DNA of 64,000 bases from Tetradesmus obliquus (Eukaryota; Chlorophyta; Chlorophyceae; Sphaeropleales; Scenedesmaceae). Positions 22,198 to 33,898 of this stretch are shown piece by piece (the first letter of the stretch is position 1; every line of letters starts with the position of its first letter). The stretch is from contig CP126197.1 in assembly GCA_030272155.1 (NCBI GenBank), forward strand, positions 5,324,001-5,388,000, read 5' to 3'. The notes below the pieces were generated by a model. The model did no database searches and had not been told where the DNA came from. It was given only the letters and a program-made list of their open reading frames with translations. The translations under genes and the position numbers were made by a program.

Positions 22198-25100
22198 CTA
22201 TGGCCTGCGTGGCAGCTCTGCGCTCCTCCTCCTGCTGCTAGGCATCCGCAGCAGCACAGGACTGCCCTGCGCACCAGCAGCAGCACCACCAGCTGACTCA
22301 CCCCCACCCCCTGCCCCAGCCACAAAGCTTGGCCTTGGGCCATCCATACTGTGGCGGCGTGACATGCTGGCGGCACCAGCTGATCCATACACACCCCCAA
22401 AGCTGAAGCTGTTGCCCAGTGCTGCATCTGACCCCATACTGGTTGCTTCTCCACCCCATACGTTGTATCCAGATCCCGCATGTGCTGCTGCTGCTGCTGC
22501 GCCGCCAGGTATGTCGATTGCCTGCGCTGCGGCGTCGCAAAAGTCACCCGAGCCCACGGCCTGCTGCTGCCCTGCCAATGCAGCAAACGCAGAGTCAATC
22601 GCATCTCCCGGCATGTCTGCAGCACCAGCACCAGCGCCAGCCGCATTTGCTGCTGCGCCTTTCGCGCCTGCTGCCGCAACAGCTGATGCCATACGGCCCT
22701 GCAGCGTCTTCAGGCCTGCTACAGCCTCGCTTGCTGCTGCAGCTGCAGCAGCACCCTGACCGGGATCTGCGTCAGCCAGCGCAGCAGCAGATGGCAGCAG
22801 TGCCGCAAGTGCCTCACTGAGTCCCCTTGCTGCTGCCACAAAGTCCGGAGTCAGCAGCAGATTGCTGCTAGCTGCTGGGGAGCCGGCTGCACCTGCAGCA
22901 GTGCTGCCATCTGCAGCGCCGCTGCCACCTGCTGCTGCTGCTGCTGGAGTGAGTGCTTGGCTGGCTGATGAAAATGCACTCAGTGCTTTGCTGAGCGCCC
23001 CTGCAGCTGCCAAAACATCTGTCCCCAGGCGCCTGGTGGTGCTTTGCCGCCGCAGCATGCGCGCAGCATCTGCACCACCGCCGCTGCCTGCTGCTGCTGC
23101 TGCTGCTGCCGCACCCTGCCCAGCATCCCAACCAACTGGCAGGGAATGGCCAGCCAGCGAGCCACGCAAACTGCCCCGCTCAACAGATCCGACTCGCATC
23201 GAACCGCCAGACCCTGCCGCTGCTGCTGCGTCATCGGCATCGTCCTCTGCTACTGACGGCAGCGCTGCTGTAGCTGCCTCCCGCCGCAGCTGCAGGCTGA
23301 AGCTGCCATGCAGCGGCAACGAGGATGCATCTGGCAGAGGCCCTCCGGAAATTGCATTCAAGGGACTTGCGCGAGGGCTGGGCTGGAAGCTGCGGGCCCC
23401 TGCTGCTGTCCCTTGCTGCGCTGTATGCTGCTGCTGCTGCTGTTGGAACATCTGGCTGTCAGGTGGTGAGGGTGATGCAGCTTTTGGGGAGCCCACAGCC
23501 GGCAGCTTTTCCAGCCACATGCCTTTTTTGAAGCTGCTGCCAGAAGCAAGAAACCAACCACTAGATGGCGCTCCCGCAGATCCTGCGGCCGCATTCACAG
23601 CAGCAGCAGGGGCAGCGCCAATCCCAGCAGCAGCAGCAGCAGCAGGTCCTGCACTGCTGCCGAGTAAGGCAGCAGCTGCTGCTGCAGCTGCTGCTGAGGC
23701 GCTGCCACTTGGCACAAAGCCAGAGGGCCCTGCTGCTGGCAGCAACTCGATGCTGCTGCGGCTCACTGCTCCCACAATGCTGATAGGCAAGCTAGGCACA
23801 TTCTTGCCTGGCATGCTTGGTGCGCTGCGCATGCGGGCAGCACCTTGCCCTGCTGCTGCTGCTGCTGCTGTTGCGTCAGCTGCTGTTGCTGCAGCCGCCA
23901 CCTCTGCAGCAGTGTCCAGTAGGTGTGAGTGCACCGGGGCAGTTGCACAGTGGTGCAAAGATGTGCCGGATGGTCCTCGCTGTACCGTGAAGCTGCCGGC
24001 GTCATTGCCGGACTGCTGCTGCTGCTGATGCAGTTGAGTGAGTGCTTGAGGGTGTCCTGCAAGGACCTTACGGAAGCTGCTCAAGCTACTGCCTTCGTAC
24101 TGATCAAGCGTGTGTGCTACAGCCTCTGCCGTCAACGGATCGTCGTCATTCTGGATCAAAACCTCGTACGTGTGGTGGTGCCGCACAGATAAGCAGTTTG
24201 ACAGCGATCCTGCGCCGCCTGCTGCTGCTGCAGCTGCTGTTGCCGCTGCCGCCTCGCGCTGCTGCTCCCGCTGCAGGTGCTGCAGGTACTGTGCTGCAGC
24301 TGCTGCGTCTGCTACTGCGCCGCCTGCTGCGGCCTCACGTGCAGCATGTGACAAAGCCCTGGCTAAACCGCCAAACCCTACGCGTGCATTTGGCTGCTGG
24401 CAGGTAGGGCAGGTGGCATGGGAAGCATCTGCAGCAGCAGCAGCAGCAGCTGGAGGTGACATTGCAGCAGCATCAGCTGGAGGTGGCATTGCAGCAGCAT
24501 CAGCAGCAGCTTGAGCAGCAGCAGCAGCAGCCTTTGCCTCTGCTGCTGCAGCCGCCGCTGCATCCTCATTCCTCTGCTGCTGAGCTGCAGCATCTGCTGC
24601 CTGCTCTGCTGCTGCCTCCTTGGCTGCTTCAGCAGTTGCTGCTGCTGCGTCTGCGTCTGCCTGCTGCGCCTGCTGCTCTGCCTGCCGCTTCTGCAAGCGC
24701 TGCATGGCGATATCCTCCAGCTTGTCGACCACCTGCACAGTCCAGCGAACATTGTCAAATCACAGTTGGTCATTGCAAAACAGGTGTAGGCCAGCACACG
24801 CACACGTGCAGCTACATGTGCAGCTACTGGTCACTGTGCACCCAACTGAATCACTGCACAACTCTACTCCTGCTCCTGCTTCATGCGATGTGCAGCCAGC
24901 TCACCTCGCGCATGCTGGGCCGGTCCTTGGCGCTGTATGAGCCGCATGACCACACCAGGTCCTGCAGCGCACGCGGTGGCTCCTCCTCACCACCAACCCT
25001 GCAGGGCAGCAGCAGCAGCAGGACACACGCAGTCCACCATCAGCAACCACCGAGACGCTGCACACCCAGACACTGGAAACACACTCCACAATCACAACCC

Positions 25101-27422
25101 CCATTCTGCATTTCTTGCACATGTCAATTACCTGCAGCAAGCAGCACGCACCACCTGAGGATAACAGCTCTCACCTGTCGCAGCGCAGCAGGTCTAGGTT
25201 GGGCATGTGCATACACCACTCGCCCGGCCTAAAGCGCACATCATACATGCTGGCCTAACAAACAATGCCACTTGGCCCACCTGTTGCAGCGCAGCAGGTC
25301 TGGGTTGGGCATGTGCATACACCACTTGCCTGGCCCACAACACACATCACCCATGCTAGCCTGAATCACACCAGCTGCGAACAGAGCTGCACTTGGCCCA
25401 CCTGTCGCAGCGCAGCAGGTCTGGGTTGGGCATGTGCATGCGCCATTCCCTGTCATACACGATGGGCTTGCCTCCAGTCAGCAGCTGCCACGCGATGACG
25501 CCAAACGCGTACGTGTCTGCGGCCTTGCCCCAGCCAATGTCCATGACCTCTGGCGCACGGAAGCCGGGCGTGCCCGTGACCTGGCGTCGCAGCAGCAGCA
25601 GCAGCAGCAGCAGCACCGTGTAACGAGGACTAACAGCAGCATGCGTGTGGCCTTGCCCCAGCCGATGTCCATCACCTCTGGTGCACGGAAGCCGGGCGTG
25701 CCAGTGACCTGATGGGGTGTGAATGTAGAAGAAGCAGCATGAAACCATACACGCTTTATGTCAGCAGCATGAGTGCGCTGTTGATTCATCTTCAGGTTGA
25801 GATGCGGCAACCACCGGACAGAGCAGCGCGGGGTAGGCGATGCAGCCACATCAAAACACACAAAGTGAAGCGCAACAGACAGGCACTGCAAAGGCGCTGA
25901 CCGCACACTCTGCTCACCGTGCGCAGGATGCCGTCCGGCGCCTCCGCAGCCCTGAAGCTCACTCCAAAGTCACACCACTTGAGCGCCCACACCACCTCAC
26001 GCTCACCCTCGCCCTGCTGCTGCTGCTTGTTGCTGCTGTTTGCTGCTGCTGCGTTACCGTTTTCTTGCGCTGCCTCATCTGCGCCATCTGTGTTTGCGTC
26101 TGCATCATCATCTTCGTCTTCGTAGAACACCAGCAGGTTGCGGCTTTTGACATCGCCATGCACCACATCCACATCGTGCATGTAGGCTAGGCCCCGTGCA
26201 GCGTCCAGCAGCAGCTTCAGCGCAACGTCCTGCAAGCAAGCAACCGGCCAAGCAGCAGCAGCAGCAGCAGAATGAGCTGTGTGACGACAGCGCGAGCAAC
26301 AGCATACACATGACACCTGGTGACTGCTTGCACACCAGCAAGTCATCGCGGACACCAGTAATGCAGACTGGCAAGAATGCACAATTGCCAGCACGCAGGC
26401 ACACGCTGCTGCCCCAAAAAAGGTGCGTACAGCAAGCACCAGGTGCAAAAAGCGCACGGCAGTGCAATCTCACAGCCGCACCATGCTTGCTGAGCCGCCG
26501 CGCCCCTTGCGCCAGTTGCAACAGCTAACACACAGCAGCGCTGCGCAACACGCATCAGGAACGCATAAAACACATGCAGCACCGCACCATGCTGGCTGAG
26601 CCGCCGCGGCCCGTGTGGAAATCGCAGTCCTCGATCTGCCAGCCCAGGTCCCCTCCTGGTGCCGTCTCCTGCACCAAAGCTAAGTAGGGCTTGGCCTCCA
26701 CCTCCACCAGGTGAACACCCACCACGCGCACCTGCAGGATCAAAAACATAAATCACAGTGTGTAAACAGCACTGCAAAAAGATGCAGCAGGTGGGGCTTG
26801 GCCTCCACCTCCACCAGGTGCACGCCCACCACACGCACCTGTGAAGATCTAAGCAAAAAGGAATAGGAGGGGTACGACAGCATGAGGGTTCAGCACATGA
26901 GACGTATGATTGCAGACAAAAATGGCTTGGCCTTCACCTCCACCAGGTGCACACCCACCATGCGCACCTGCAGACCTGCAGACAAGCGAAAGCAACACAC
27001 TCATGGCACCAAGCATACAACGAGAAGCGAACATACAGTAAAAGGGTGCCGCTGGCGGAAACCACAAAGTTCTGCACCAGGCGGTCACCACACGTGTCTG
27101 CAGAACATGCCAGGGTTAGTGCGCACAGATTCGCAGAAACAAAGGAGGCACGCCTCAGCACCGGCAAGCTGCTGCAAACATGTGACCAACCAGCACTGTA
27201 GCAGCATCCGCTTGCATGCAAGGGTGCTGCAGGCACAGCCATGGCGCCGCCATCGAATGCAGAACACAACTCCTAACAACAGCCATGAAGCGCCACCACT
27301 CACGATGTTGGGGTGGTGCAGGCACAGCGCCAGGCAGGCCTCCTTGCGGCTGTCCTCCGCAAACACGCTGCCAATGGGCAGCAGCTTCACAGCAACGCTG
27401 TCGCCCGCGTACTCGCCTGCAG

Positions 27423-27471
<49 letters not shown>

Positions 27472-27840
27472 GCAAGACATTACACAGGCTACGGGGCAGC
27501 AGCTTCACAGCCACGCTGTGGCCCGCGTACTCGCCTGACGCAGATGCAGCAGCAGCAGCCAGGCAAAACAATCAGCGGTTGCAGGACCTTTCACAAGTTG
27601 CTACACTCTTCTCTCACCATCATCGACTGCACTCCTGCTGCAGCTGCTACAGCTGTAGCTTTGCACCTGGCACTGACATTACTGCTGCCCGGCCGCCCAC
27701 CGCCAGGCTGCTGCGCCCAAGCACCTTGTGCTGCTGCTGCCTTGCACAAATAAATTGCAAACAAAGCACCTGCTGCGCTCACCCTCCTGCACGACCGCCC
27801 GGCTGCCCCGCCCCAGCACCTTGTCCTGCTGCAGCCTGAA

Positions 27841-27880
<40 letters not shown>

Positions 27881-29142
27881 GTCACAACCATCCGCACAAC
27901 TGCTGCTATTCAACTAATTTGCTGCACAGAACACTTGCACACTTACCTTCCTGCACCACGGCCAGGCTGCCCCGCCCCAGCACCTTGTCCTGCTGCAGCC
28001 GGAAGCTGCTCAGGTTGCGCAGCTGTGCAGACAGCGCCAGGCTGTCTTGGTACACCTTGCCCAGCTCGGCCAGAGCGTTGAGGTCAGCCACCTGCAGGGA
28101 GTTGTGAACAATATCTATGTTTATGTAGGTGTGATATGTATGCATGGAGTGCAGGATGAAGGGCACCAGGTTGTCCTGCAACACCTTGCCCAGCTGAGCA
28201 GCGCATACAAGTCACATTCAAGTCAGCCACCTGCAAAAAACAGATGCACACAATGTGTTTATGTGGTGAGTTGTTCAGTTGCAGCTGCGCCAACAGTGCC
28301 AGGCTGTCCTGGTACACCTTGCCCAGCTCCGCCAGCGAGTTGAGGTCAGCCACCTGCAAGCAGGGGAGGCCTTGTGCAAGTGTTTGGTTCCTGCACCACG
28401 GGCGGAGCATGTAGGGGTGCAGTGTGTGTGTAGCGCAGGGTGACAGGGGTTACATAATCAAGCGAAGCCGTGCCCTGCGTGACAGGGTATGCGCCAGAGC
28501 AGCTGTGGCAGCAGCAGCAGGGCCAGCAGGTCCCCAACTGCACGTGCAAGACAAGGTGTGCACACTTGATCGGTTGCAGGCTGTGGCTGCAGCAGCCTCA
28601 CTGACAGCAGCCCCTGTCAGGGGCTGCAGCTGCAGCTCCGCGTACTGGCACAAATGCCGCTATCATCAGTTGCAAGACAAACAAACAAAAAATACAGCAT
28701 GTGAGCAGGCACATAAACTGCAACTAAGCGTGTGTGAGTGGCGTACCCGCTGCTCCAACTCCTGCAGCTTCTGCAGGTCAACCATGGAGTCCGTGTGGGG
28801 CATGCCATGTGGCTCCCCAGATGCCTCTGCATCAGGTGTGACTGGGGCATCGTCTGCTGCAGCCTCTGCTGCGGCTGGAGCTGCTACTGGCAGTTGCTGG
28901 TCTTGCTGCTGCTCTGGCGCATCATCATCTGCTGCTGCTGCTGCCTTGGCTTGTTGTTCAGGCTTCTCAGGCGATGGCGGGGCCAGCTTCTGACGCTTGG
29001 CCCGTGGTGTGTCTGAAGAACGGTTGCCACGGCGACTAAGGGCGTTTATGATGCTGGCTGTTGCGATGGCCCCGAGGGCCACGGAACCAGCTGAAAAGCT
29101 CCAAACTGTAGCCCATGTAGGCTCGTGTGGTAGCATCTGCAT
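22198..29142 (-). CDS. TKL-type protein kinase with N-terminal TM anchor and long Ala/Ser/Gln tail
   Basis: Eight exons join in phase: 29142-28747, 28091-27947, 27416-27304, 26731-26588, 26229-25918, 25580-25402, 24998-24905 and 24732-22198 (about 1,305 residues). Residues 13-35 form a TM segment (VWSFSAGSVALGAIATASII). The kinase domain (about 165-465) has the Gly loop GRGSLAVV (171-178), Lys191 in VAVKLLP, HGDVKSRN (290-297; the usual R of HRD is Gly), DFG (353-355), GTPGFRAPE (373-381) and DRPSMREVVDKL, a signature of TKL/Raf-like kinases. An acidic/Gln insert lies between the catalytic loop and DFG. The last exon is one 844-codon low-complexity frame. Many exon edges are duplicated in the introns. 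The substrate and pathway are unknown. Confidence 0.88.
25172..25345 (-). repeat. Two copies of the 3' edge of kinase exon 6
   Basis: Segments 25172-25231 and 25275-25345 repeat the end of the true exon (TGGCG-ATGCACATGCCCAAC..CTGCGCTG) with its donor region, downstream of 25402. The first copy keeps CAG|GTGAGA and the second CAG|GTGGGC. Confidence 0.85.
25647..25709 (-). repeat. Copy of the 5' edge of kinase exon 6
   Basis: An upstream duplicate of the exon start (CAG|GTCACTGGCACGCCCGG and onward through GGCTGGGGCAAGGCC). It keeps an intact acceptor and frame (VTGTPGFRAPEVMDIGWGKA) before diverging. Using it would duplicate the activation segment. Confidence 0.85.
26476..26504 (-). repeat. 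Copy of the 3' edge of kinase exon 4
   Basis: It repeats GGCGGCTCAGC(A/C)AGCATG|GTGCGG about 108 bp downstream of the true donor at 26588/26587. Confidence 0.8.
26795..26969 (-). repeat. Two copies of the 5' edge of kinase exon 4
   Basis: Copies at about 26795-26838 and 26930-26969 repeat CAG|GTGCGCGTGGTGGG..CACCTGGTGGAGGTGGAGGCC upstream of the true exon start at 26731. The 26.9-kb copy keeps a CTGCAG| acceptor. Confidence 0.85.
27492..27536 (-). repeat. Copy of the 5' edge of kinase exon 3
   Basis: It repeats GGCGAGTACGCGGGC..GTGGCTGTGAAGCTGCTGCCC, including the beta-3 Lys codon, about 120 bp upstream of the true exon. A (CTG)n run (27424-27470) lies between them. Confidence 0.85.
27704..28352 (-). 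repeat. Multiple 5'- and 3'-edge copies around kinase exon 2
   Basis: The true exon 2 is 28091-27947. Acceptor-side copies lie upstream at 28160-28231 and 28280-28352 (both begin CAG|GTGGCTGAC). Donor-side copies lie downstream at 27783-27840 (CAGGACAAGGTGCTGGGGCG..CAGGAGG|GTGAGC) and at about 27704-27735. A 42-bp (CTG)n run (27841-27882) separates the true exon from its copies. Confidence 0.85.
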
Positions 29143-30556
29143 GTGATGTTCAAGATCAGGATGTGCTGGTAAATTTCGTCAAACTTTTGCTGTAATGAAA
29201 GCGTACATGGGCTCGAGAGATGTGAACGTGTCGTCGAGCTTGATAGGCAGCACCAAGTTTGGGTATTGCTGTCAGTCTGGAGAGCATTTGATCAAAATTA
29301 TGCTTTCAGACGTATCACGGCCTGGCACACGGCAACGTGCACAGCATAAACTTCCGACACAAAGATGCGGAGTGTAAGAACGGCAGCCAACCCAAAGCAA
29401 CCTGCCTACAGTCACTGATAAACTCGCGACTCAGGCGTCGCATCAGGCTAACGAGACCCTTCAACGCCCACCAGCGCCACCACTGGCCAGCACGCGCATG
29501 ACTAACACAGGTGACAACAGTCAGCCTCGCTCTCGTCACATACTACGGGGTGTCTCATGAATGTGCATAAACCAAGAACATTGCAGATCTTTGCTGTTCT
29601 CGTCACTCAGGTAAGATCGGTGTACTGCATCACGGCAAGGCAGTACACGTGCTGAGTTTCAATACTTTGCAGCCAAATAAGCTGAGGCTGCGCAGCAGCT
29701 GCGGCCCAAACATGCAGAGCTGGCATGCAACCAGTCACCAAGTTAACAAAGCGTGCCTATCTGCAGGCGGCGCACTCGCAGACAAGCTTGCAATGCTTTG
29801 GTCTATGTTTTAGGGTTTCCAGACATCAGTGTGCGTGCAGCTGCTAGTGACCCAAGCAGCAGACTGCGATAGGCCCAAGGGGCATGGCTCTGCATGAGCA
29901 CAGCAACGCTACCATCAGGTGCATGGCTGCTGCTGTGTGCACCAACTGGGGCCATTTATATATATCAAGCACTGCTCAACTCAGCACACATTCAACGCAG
30001 AGGCATATATGTATGTGACGTATATACGGCATGCTGGGACAGCGACACGGTAGAGTTGCAGATGACAACATGGGCCTGTCCCTCACGCCCTATACTCTGC
30101 AGATACCTGCCCAGCAACTGATGCCTGCATGTAGCAGGCTGCAGCAGGCTGCTGAAGTCCGCCCGCTACCAGCCAGCAACAGCAAGAAGCCCCTCGTTGC
30201 TGCGCCGCACAGATCCTGGCGGCGCACAGCCCAGCTAGCTTGCTTCCGGCACAGCTGCAATCTACAGCTCCAGAAGCAGATCACCCTGAGTCAGGTTGAT
30301 AATGGTGCCTGCTGCTGTCTCGTGCACATCCTGGCTGCTGCTGCACCCCCACAGTACTACACTCCTTCAGCACACATTGTGCATCGAGCTGGACCTACGA
30401 TACAAGTGCTAAGAGCCGGCAAAAAGTCCAATGGGGGCCGACTTTCAAACCCTAAGGTCGCAAGCTCACTCCTGGGTCCATGCACTGCAGCCCCAGGGGA
30501 GCGCCATGTGGGACATGCAATAGCACAGCAACGCCACATCTAAGGCATGCCATGCC
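29143..30556. other. Intergenic region, no supported gene
   Basis: It holds the kinase promoter/5' UTR and the 3' flank of the F-box/LRR gene. No coding or structured feature was recognised. A short TA-rich stretch (29955-29966) is the only compositional landmark. Confidence 0.45.
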
Positions 30557-32719
30557 TCACTCAAAGTCCAGAGTGCAGCCCCCCACGCGCACCTCCTTCA
30601 GCGCACTGCACCCCTTGAGCGACACGCGCTGCACCTGGCACTGTGACAGGTCAGGCAGCTGCCGCAGGGTGCTGCAGCCCTCACACTGAAAATTTATTAG
30701 GGTCGCGGGCAGCGCTGGCAGCTGCTCCAGGACTCTGCAGTTCCTGAACCACAACCACTCTAGCTTTTGCGGCAGCTGAGCTGGCAGCTGCTGCAGCACG
30801 CTGCAACCGCTGAATTCAGCTTCTGCAGCGTGGACGGCAGCTCAGGCAGCTGCTGCAGTGCTGTGCAGTTGCTGACATCCAAGCACTCGAGCTTTGGCGG
30901 CAAATGCGCCGGCAGCTGCTGCAGGCCGCTGCATCCGCTGCAGTCCAAAGTTATGAGGCCCGCAGGCAGCTGCTCTGGCAGCTGCTGCAGCTGCACACAG
31001 CTGCTCAAGCTCAGCAATGTGCAGCTTGGCATTGCCGGCAGCCGCTGGAGCTGTGTGCCGCCACACTGCAGCTCTTCAAGCAATGGAAGAGAGCTCGGCA
31101 GCTCGCTGATGGCTGAATCATAGACATGCAGAAACGTCAAGCGCTCTGCAGGCAGCCGAGGTAGCCTGGTGACTTTCTCAAGGCCGGCTATGCACAGCTG
31201 CTCAAGGGTGTCTGGCATGTCTGGCAGCTCCTCCAGCAGTGAGCAGCAGTTGCAGTCCAGCTCCGTGATGCTTGTGTGTGCCACCCGTGGCAGCTTCTCC
31301 AAGCTGTCGCATTCGTAGCAGTCAAGGTGAGTCATCGACACTGGCAGCTCTGGCAGCTGCAACACAGAGAGGCAGCATGCAGCAGTCAGTCGCGTGCTGG
31401 GAACGCGCTGGCTCAAGGGGTCAGGCTGGCAGCAGGAAATGCACCTGCCATCATTGCTGATTGCGCATGCGTGACTTCCTACGGGGGTGGCAACAGTGCC
31501 AGTGATGCAGAGCTACCAGTCTACAAACGTGGCAGCTGCTGTGTGTGGCCGAATTGCCTGGCCGTGTCTTGTGACTGCACAGTACCAGAAGCCAGGTCCG
31601 CTAATACTGACACGGTCACTGGACTGCGCAGTGTTCAGCCGCTGCTGTGCACCGCTGTCAGCGCTTCGCATGCTGCAGCATACCAGACGTTGGGCTCACT
31701 GGAACCCGCTATGCACGAGCAGGACCCAGCAGATGAGCTCACCGCTGTCAGCACTGTGCATTTTGCAGTAATCAGGCGCTTCAGGCCTTCAGGCAGCGCC
31801 GGCAGCTGCAGCAAGCTCTTGCAGCATTCCAGATCCAGCTCAGTCAAGCTGGGCGGCAGCAGCGGAAGGCTCTCGAGCAGATCACAGCCGCCGCAATCGA
31901 GCACTGAGACGGCAGTGGTGCTCAAGCTGCCAGGCAGCGCCTCCAGTGCCTCGCAGTTCTTGCAGTGCAGCTGCTGCAGTGTAGCGGGTAAGGCTGGCAG
32001 TGCACGCAGCTCGCTGCAGCTTGCCACGTTCAGGTGCTGCAGTGTGGGTGGCAGCGCTGGCAGTGCACGCAGCTTGTAGCAGCGTGCCACGTTCAGCTGC
32101 TGCAGCTCTGCGGGCAGGCGTGGCAGCTCTTAAATGCGCGTGCTGCTGATTGTAAGGCAGGTCAACTTCCTGTCAAGTGGCAGTAGAAAGAACGATAGAG
32201 TACGTGAGCAGAGGCAGCAGCCACAAAAGTTGCGAATGGCAGCTCCTACACAACGCTGGTATTGGCACTACTCATGCAGCCTTTCAACAATACGCTGAGC
32301 AGCAGCAGATGCAGGAAGCTGGGTGCCCACTGTAACAAGATCTATGAGATACGCTAGCCACTGCAGTTGCTTGCTCAGGCTGCAGCGCCTGCTGCTTGCT
32401 GCTGCTGCTTCCGCTTGCTGCTGCTGCTTGCTGCTGCCCACCTGCCACCCTCCATCACTTGCTGCAGCATCCACCGTGGCAAAACAACACTGATGCTGAG
32501 TTTCAGCTTCCGCATCGAGCCGATGTTCTTGTGCAGCCAGGAGAGAGCAGATACCGATTCGTTCAGGTGGAAGTCGATGCTGTGGTCGCGCCAGGACACC
32601 TTCATGTCCCGCAGCTCGAAGCAGGTGCACGTCAGCATGCACATGTCTTTTGGGGTCAGGCGAGGGCAGCACAGCTGCAGGATCTCACGAAGCTCGTCCA
32701 TGCTGTGCTTGGGGGGCAT
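30557..32719 (-). pseudogene. F-box / leucine-rich-repeat protein, frame broken twice
   Basis: Three exons join in phase: 32719-32442, 32169-31743 and 31356-30557 (about 500 codons). The N-terminus (MDELREILQLCCPRLTPKD, MLTCTCFELRDMKVSWRD) resembles an F-box, which in SCF ubiquitin ligases binds SKP1. About 15 LRRs of the form LPxLPxxLxxLxxxxC follow. Two lesions break the frame. TAA at 32132-32130 replaces a residue in the first LRR; the neighbouring repeat RLTFLHVYDSAISELP suggests a lost Ser codon. A one-base deletion near 30812-30820 (at GAATTC) shifts the last four LRRs. The LRRs remain clearly conserved on both sides, so inactivation is recent or these are sequencing errors. A LINE relic lies about 170 bp upstream of the start. 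Confidence 0.7.
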
Positions 32720-33898
32720 GCACAGACTGCAAAATCTGGTGCGAGGGGGTTGTCTCCTGTACAGTGAGCAGCAATCAATCAAACGGGAAAACAAGTGTCG
32801 CAGAATGCAGCAGTCTTTGCGCACCACGGTTGTAGTTATGGGTCTTTGGACCTCGAACCGCCTGCTGTGGACCGTCGAACCGCCTGCTTGGACCTCGGCC
32901 CCGCGCCCCAATGAAGCGGCAACAGAAAGGAGCACTACACCATCATGTTTGCAAGCATTATGGGGCATCCGTCAACAGACCTGTTCACCAGCCCGGGCAG
33001 AATTCCTGAATTCTGGATCCAGTAAGAGTTTCAAGGTGCATGCAGGTCAAACTTTGGATGTGACATCCAGCCTAGGCTGTTCCTGACCACCCATGCTGTA
33101 TGCACATGCCATGCACATCTGAAAGCCAGTACTACTGACAAGGTGGCTACCAACTGGTAGGCCGCTATACAGCCAGTAACAGGCACAGTTGCTGACTCAT
33201 GTTGCTCTGCAACAAAGCAGCCTGCCCTGAGGGCCAGCAAGCTCAACTGCTGCGCAGCCAGCTGGCTGTTGCACGGCATGTGGCACCGTCAGCGGCAAGC
33301 ACAAGCTCCGACCGGCACAGCACACATGTGTGTGTACACCGACTGTAAAGCAAACACTCTTCTTCAATCCGTGTACCAAACAAATGAAACAACTCTTCGG
33401 GGTTTGACCACATGCTCTTTGGAGATGGCAGCGACTGTTTGCTGCACAGCCGGCAGCTATTGCCCAGCAGCAACTCGCCGTGTCCTGCAAGCTACATGCA
33501 GTTGATGCACACACACCTGGCCCAGCACACTTGGCAAGGCGGTGCGTGCAGTTACGCAGGTTGATGCAGTATTGCAGTGCCTGGTGGCTGACATGCATGC
33601 ATTCAACAGTGCCAATGCCAGCGGGCCGCCTTGCTGCATTGCGCGGATTTTTAAGGATGCATGCTGCATACACAAAATGCTGACCGGTCCCATCCAAAGT
33701 ATTGCATGTACCTTTGCAGCCCCTCTCGTCTGTGCAATGCGTGCCAAATGAAACCCTCTTGTCATGAAATCAGTGGGCTTCCTGTGTGCCTGAGCTGTAT
33801 GTTACAAATTTGACTCTTTGCACATGCTCGTAATGATAAAATGCTGCCTCACTTTGTCCAAACTATATGTAACAGTATACAATGCTGTGCTCACCCCT
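32720..33898. other. Intergenic region with LINE relic, otherwise empty
   Basis: It contains the F-box gene's upstream flank, the 70-bp LINE relic and the CAP gene's 3' flank. A minus-strand TTTGTAACAT at about 33803-33812, roughly 90 nt past the CAP stop, is a likely TGTAA poly(A) signal. Confidence 0.5.
32893..32962 (-). mobile_element. 5'-truncated LINE 3'-end relic
   Basis: In reverse complement this matches the 3' end of the LINE at 37.53-37.59 kb: TAATGCTTGCAAACA, then TTGCCGCT(T/C)CATTGGGG and CGCGGGGCCGA. About 11 extra bases sit between the blocks. Both copies encode the same short C-terminus (ACKH(D/E)GVV, then LGRGA). Confidence 0.7.

Noticed and set aside
22862..24028. 388-codon + strand open frame opposite the kinase tail
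   Set aside because: It is the antisense of GCA/CAG-rich coding sequence, which lacks stops in most frames. The minus frame is longer and joins in phase to the kinase domain.
27060..27105. Possible extra kinase exon (TCTGCAG| followed by about 36 bp)
   Set aside because: Joining it between exons 3 and 4 breaks the conserved alphaC-beta4 sequence, and it lacks a proper donor; it may be another decayed copy.
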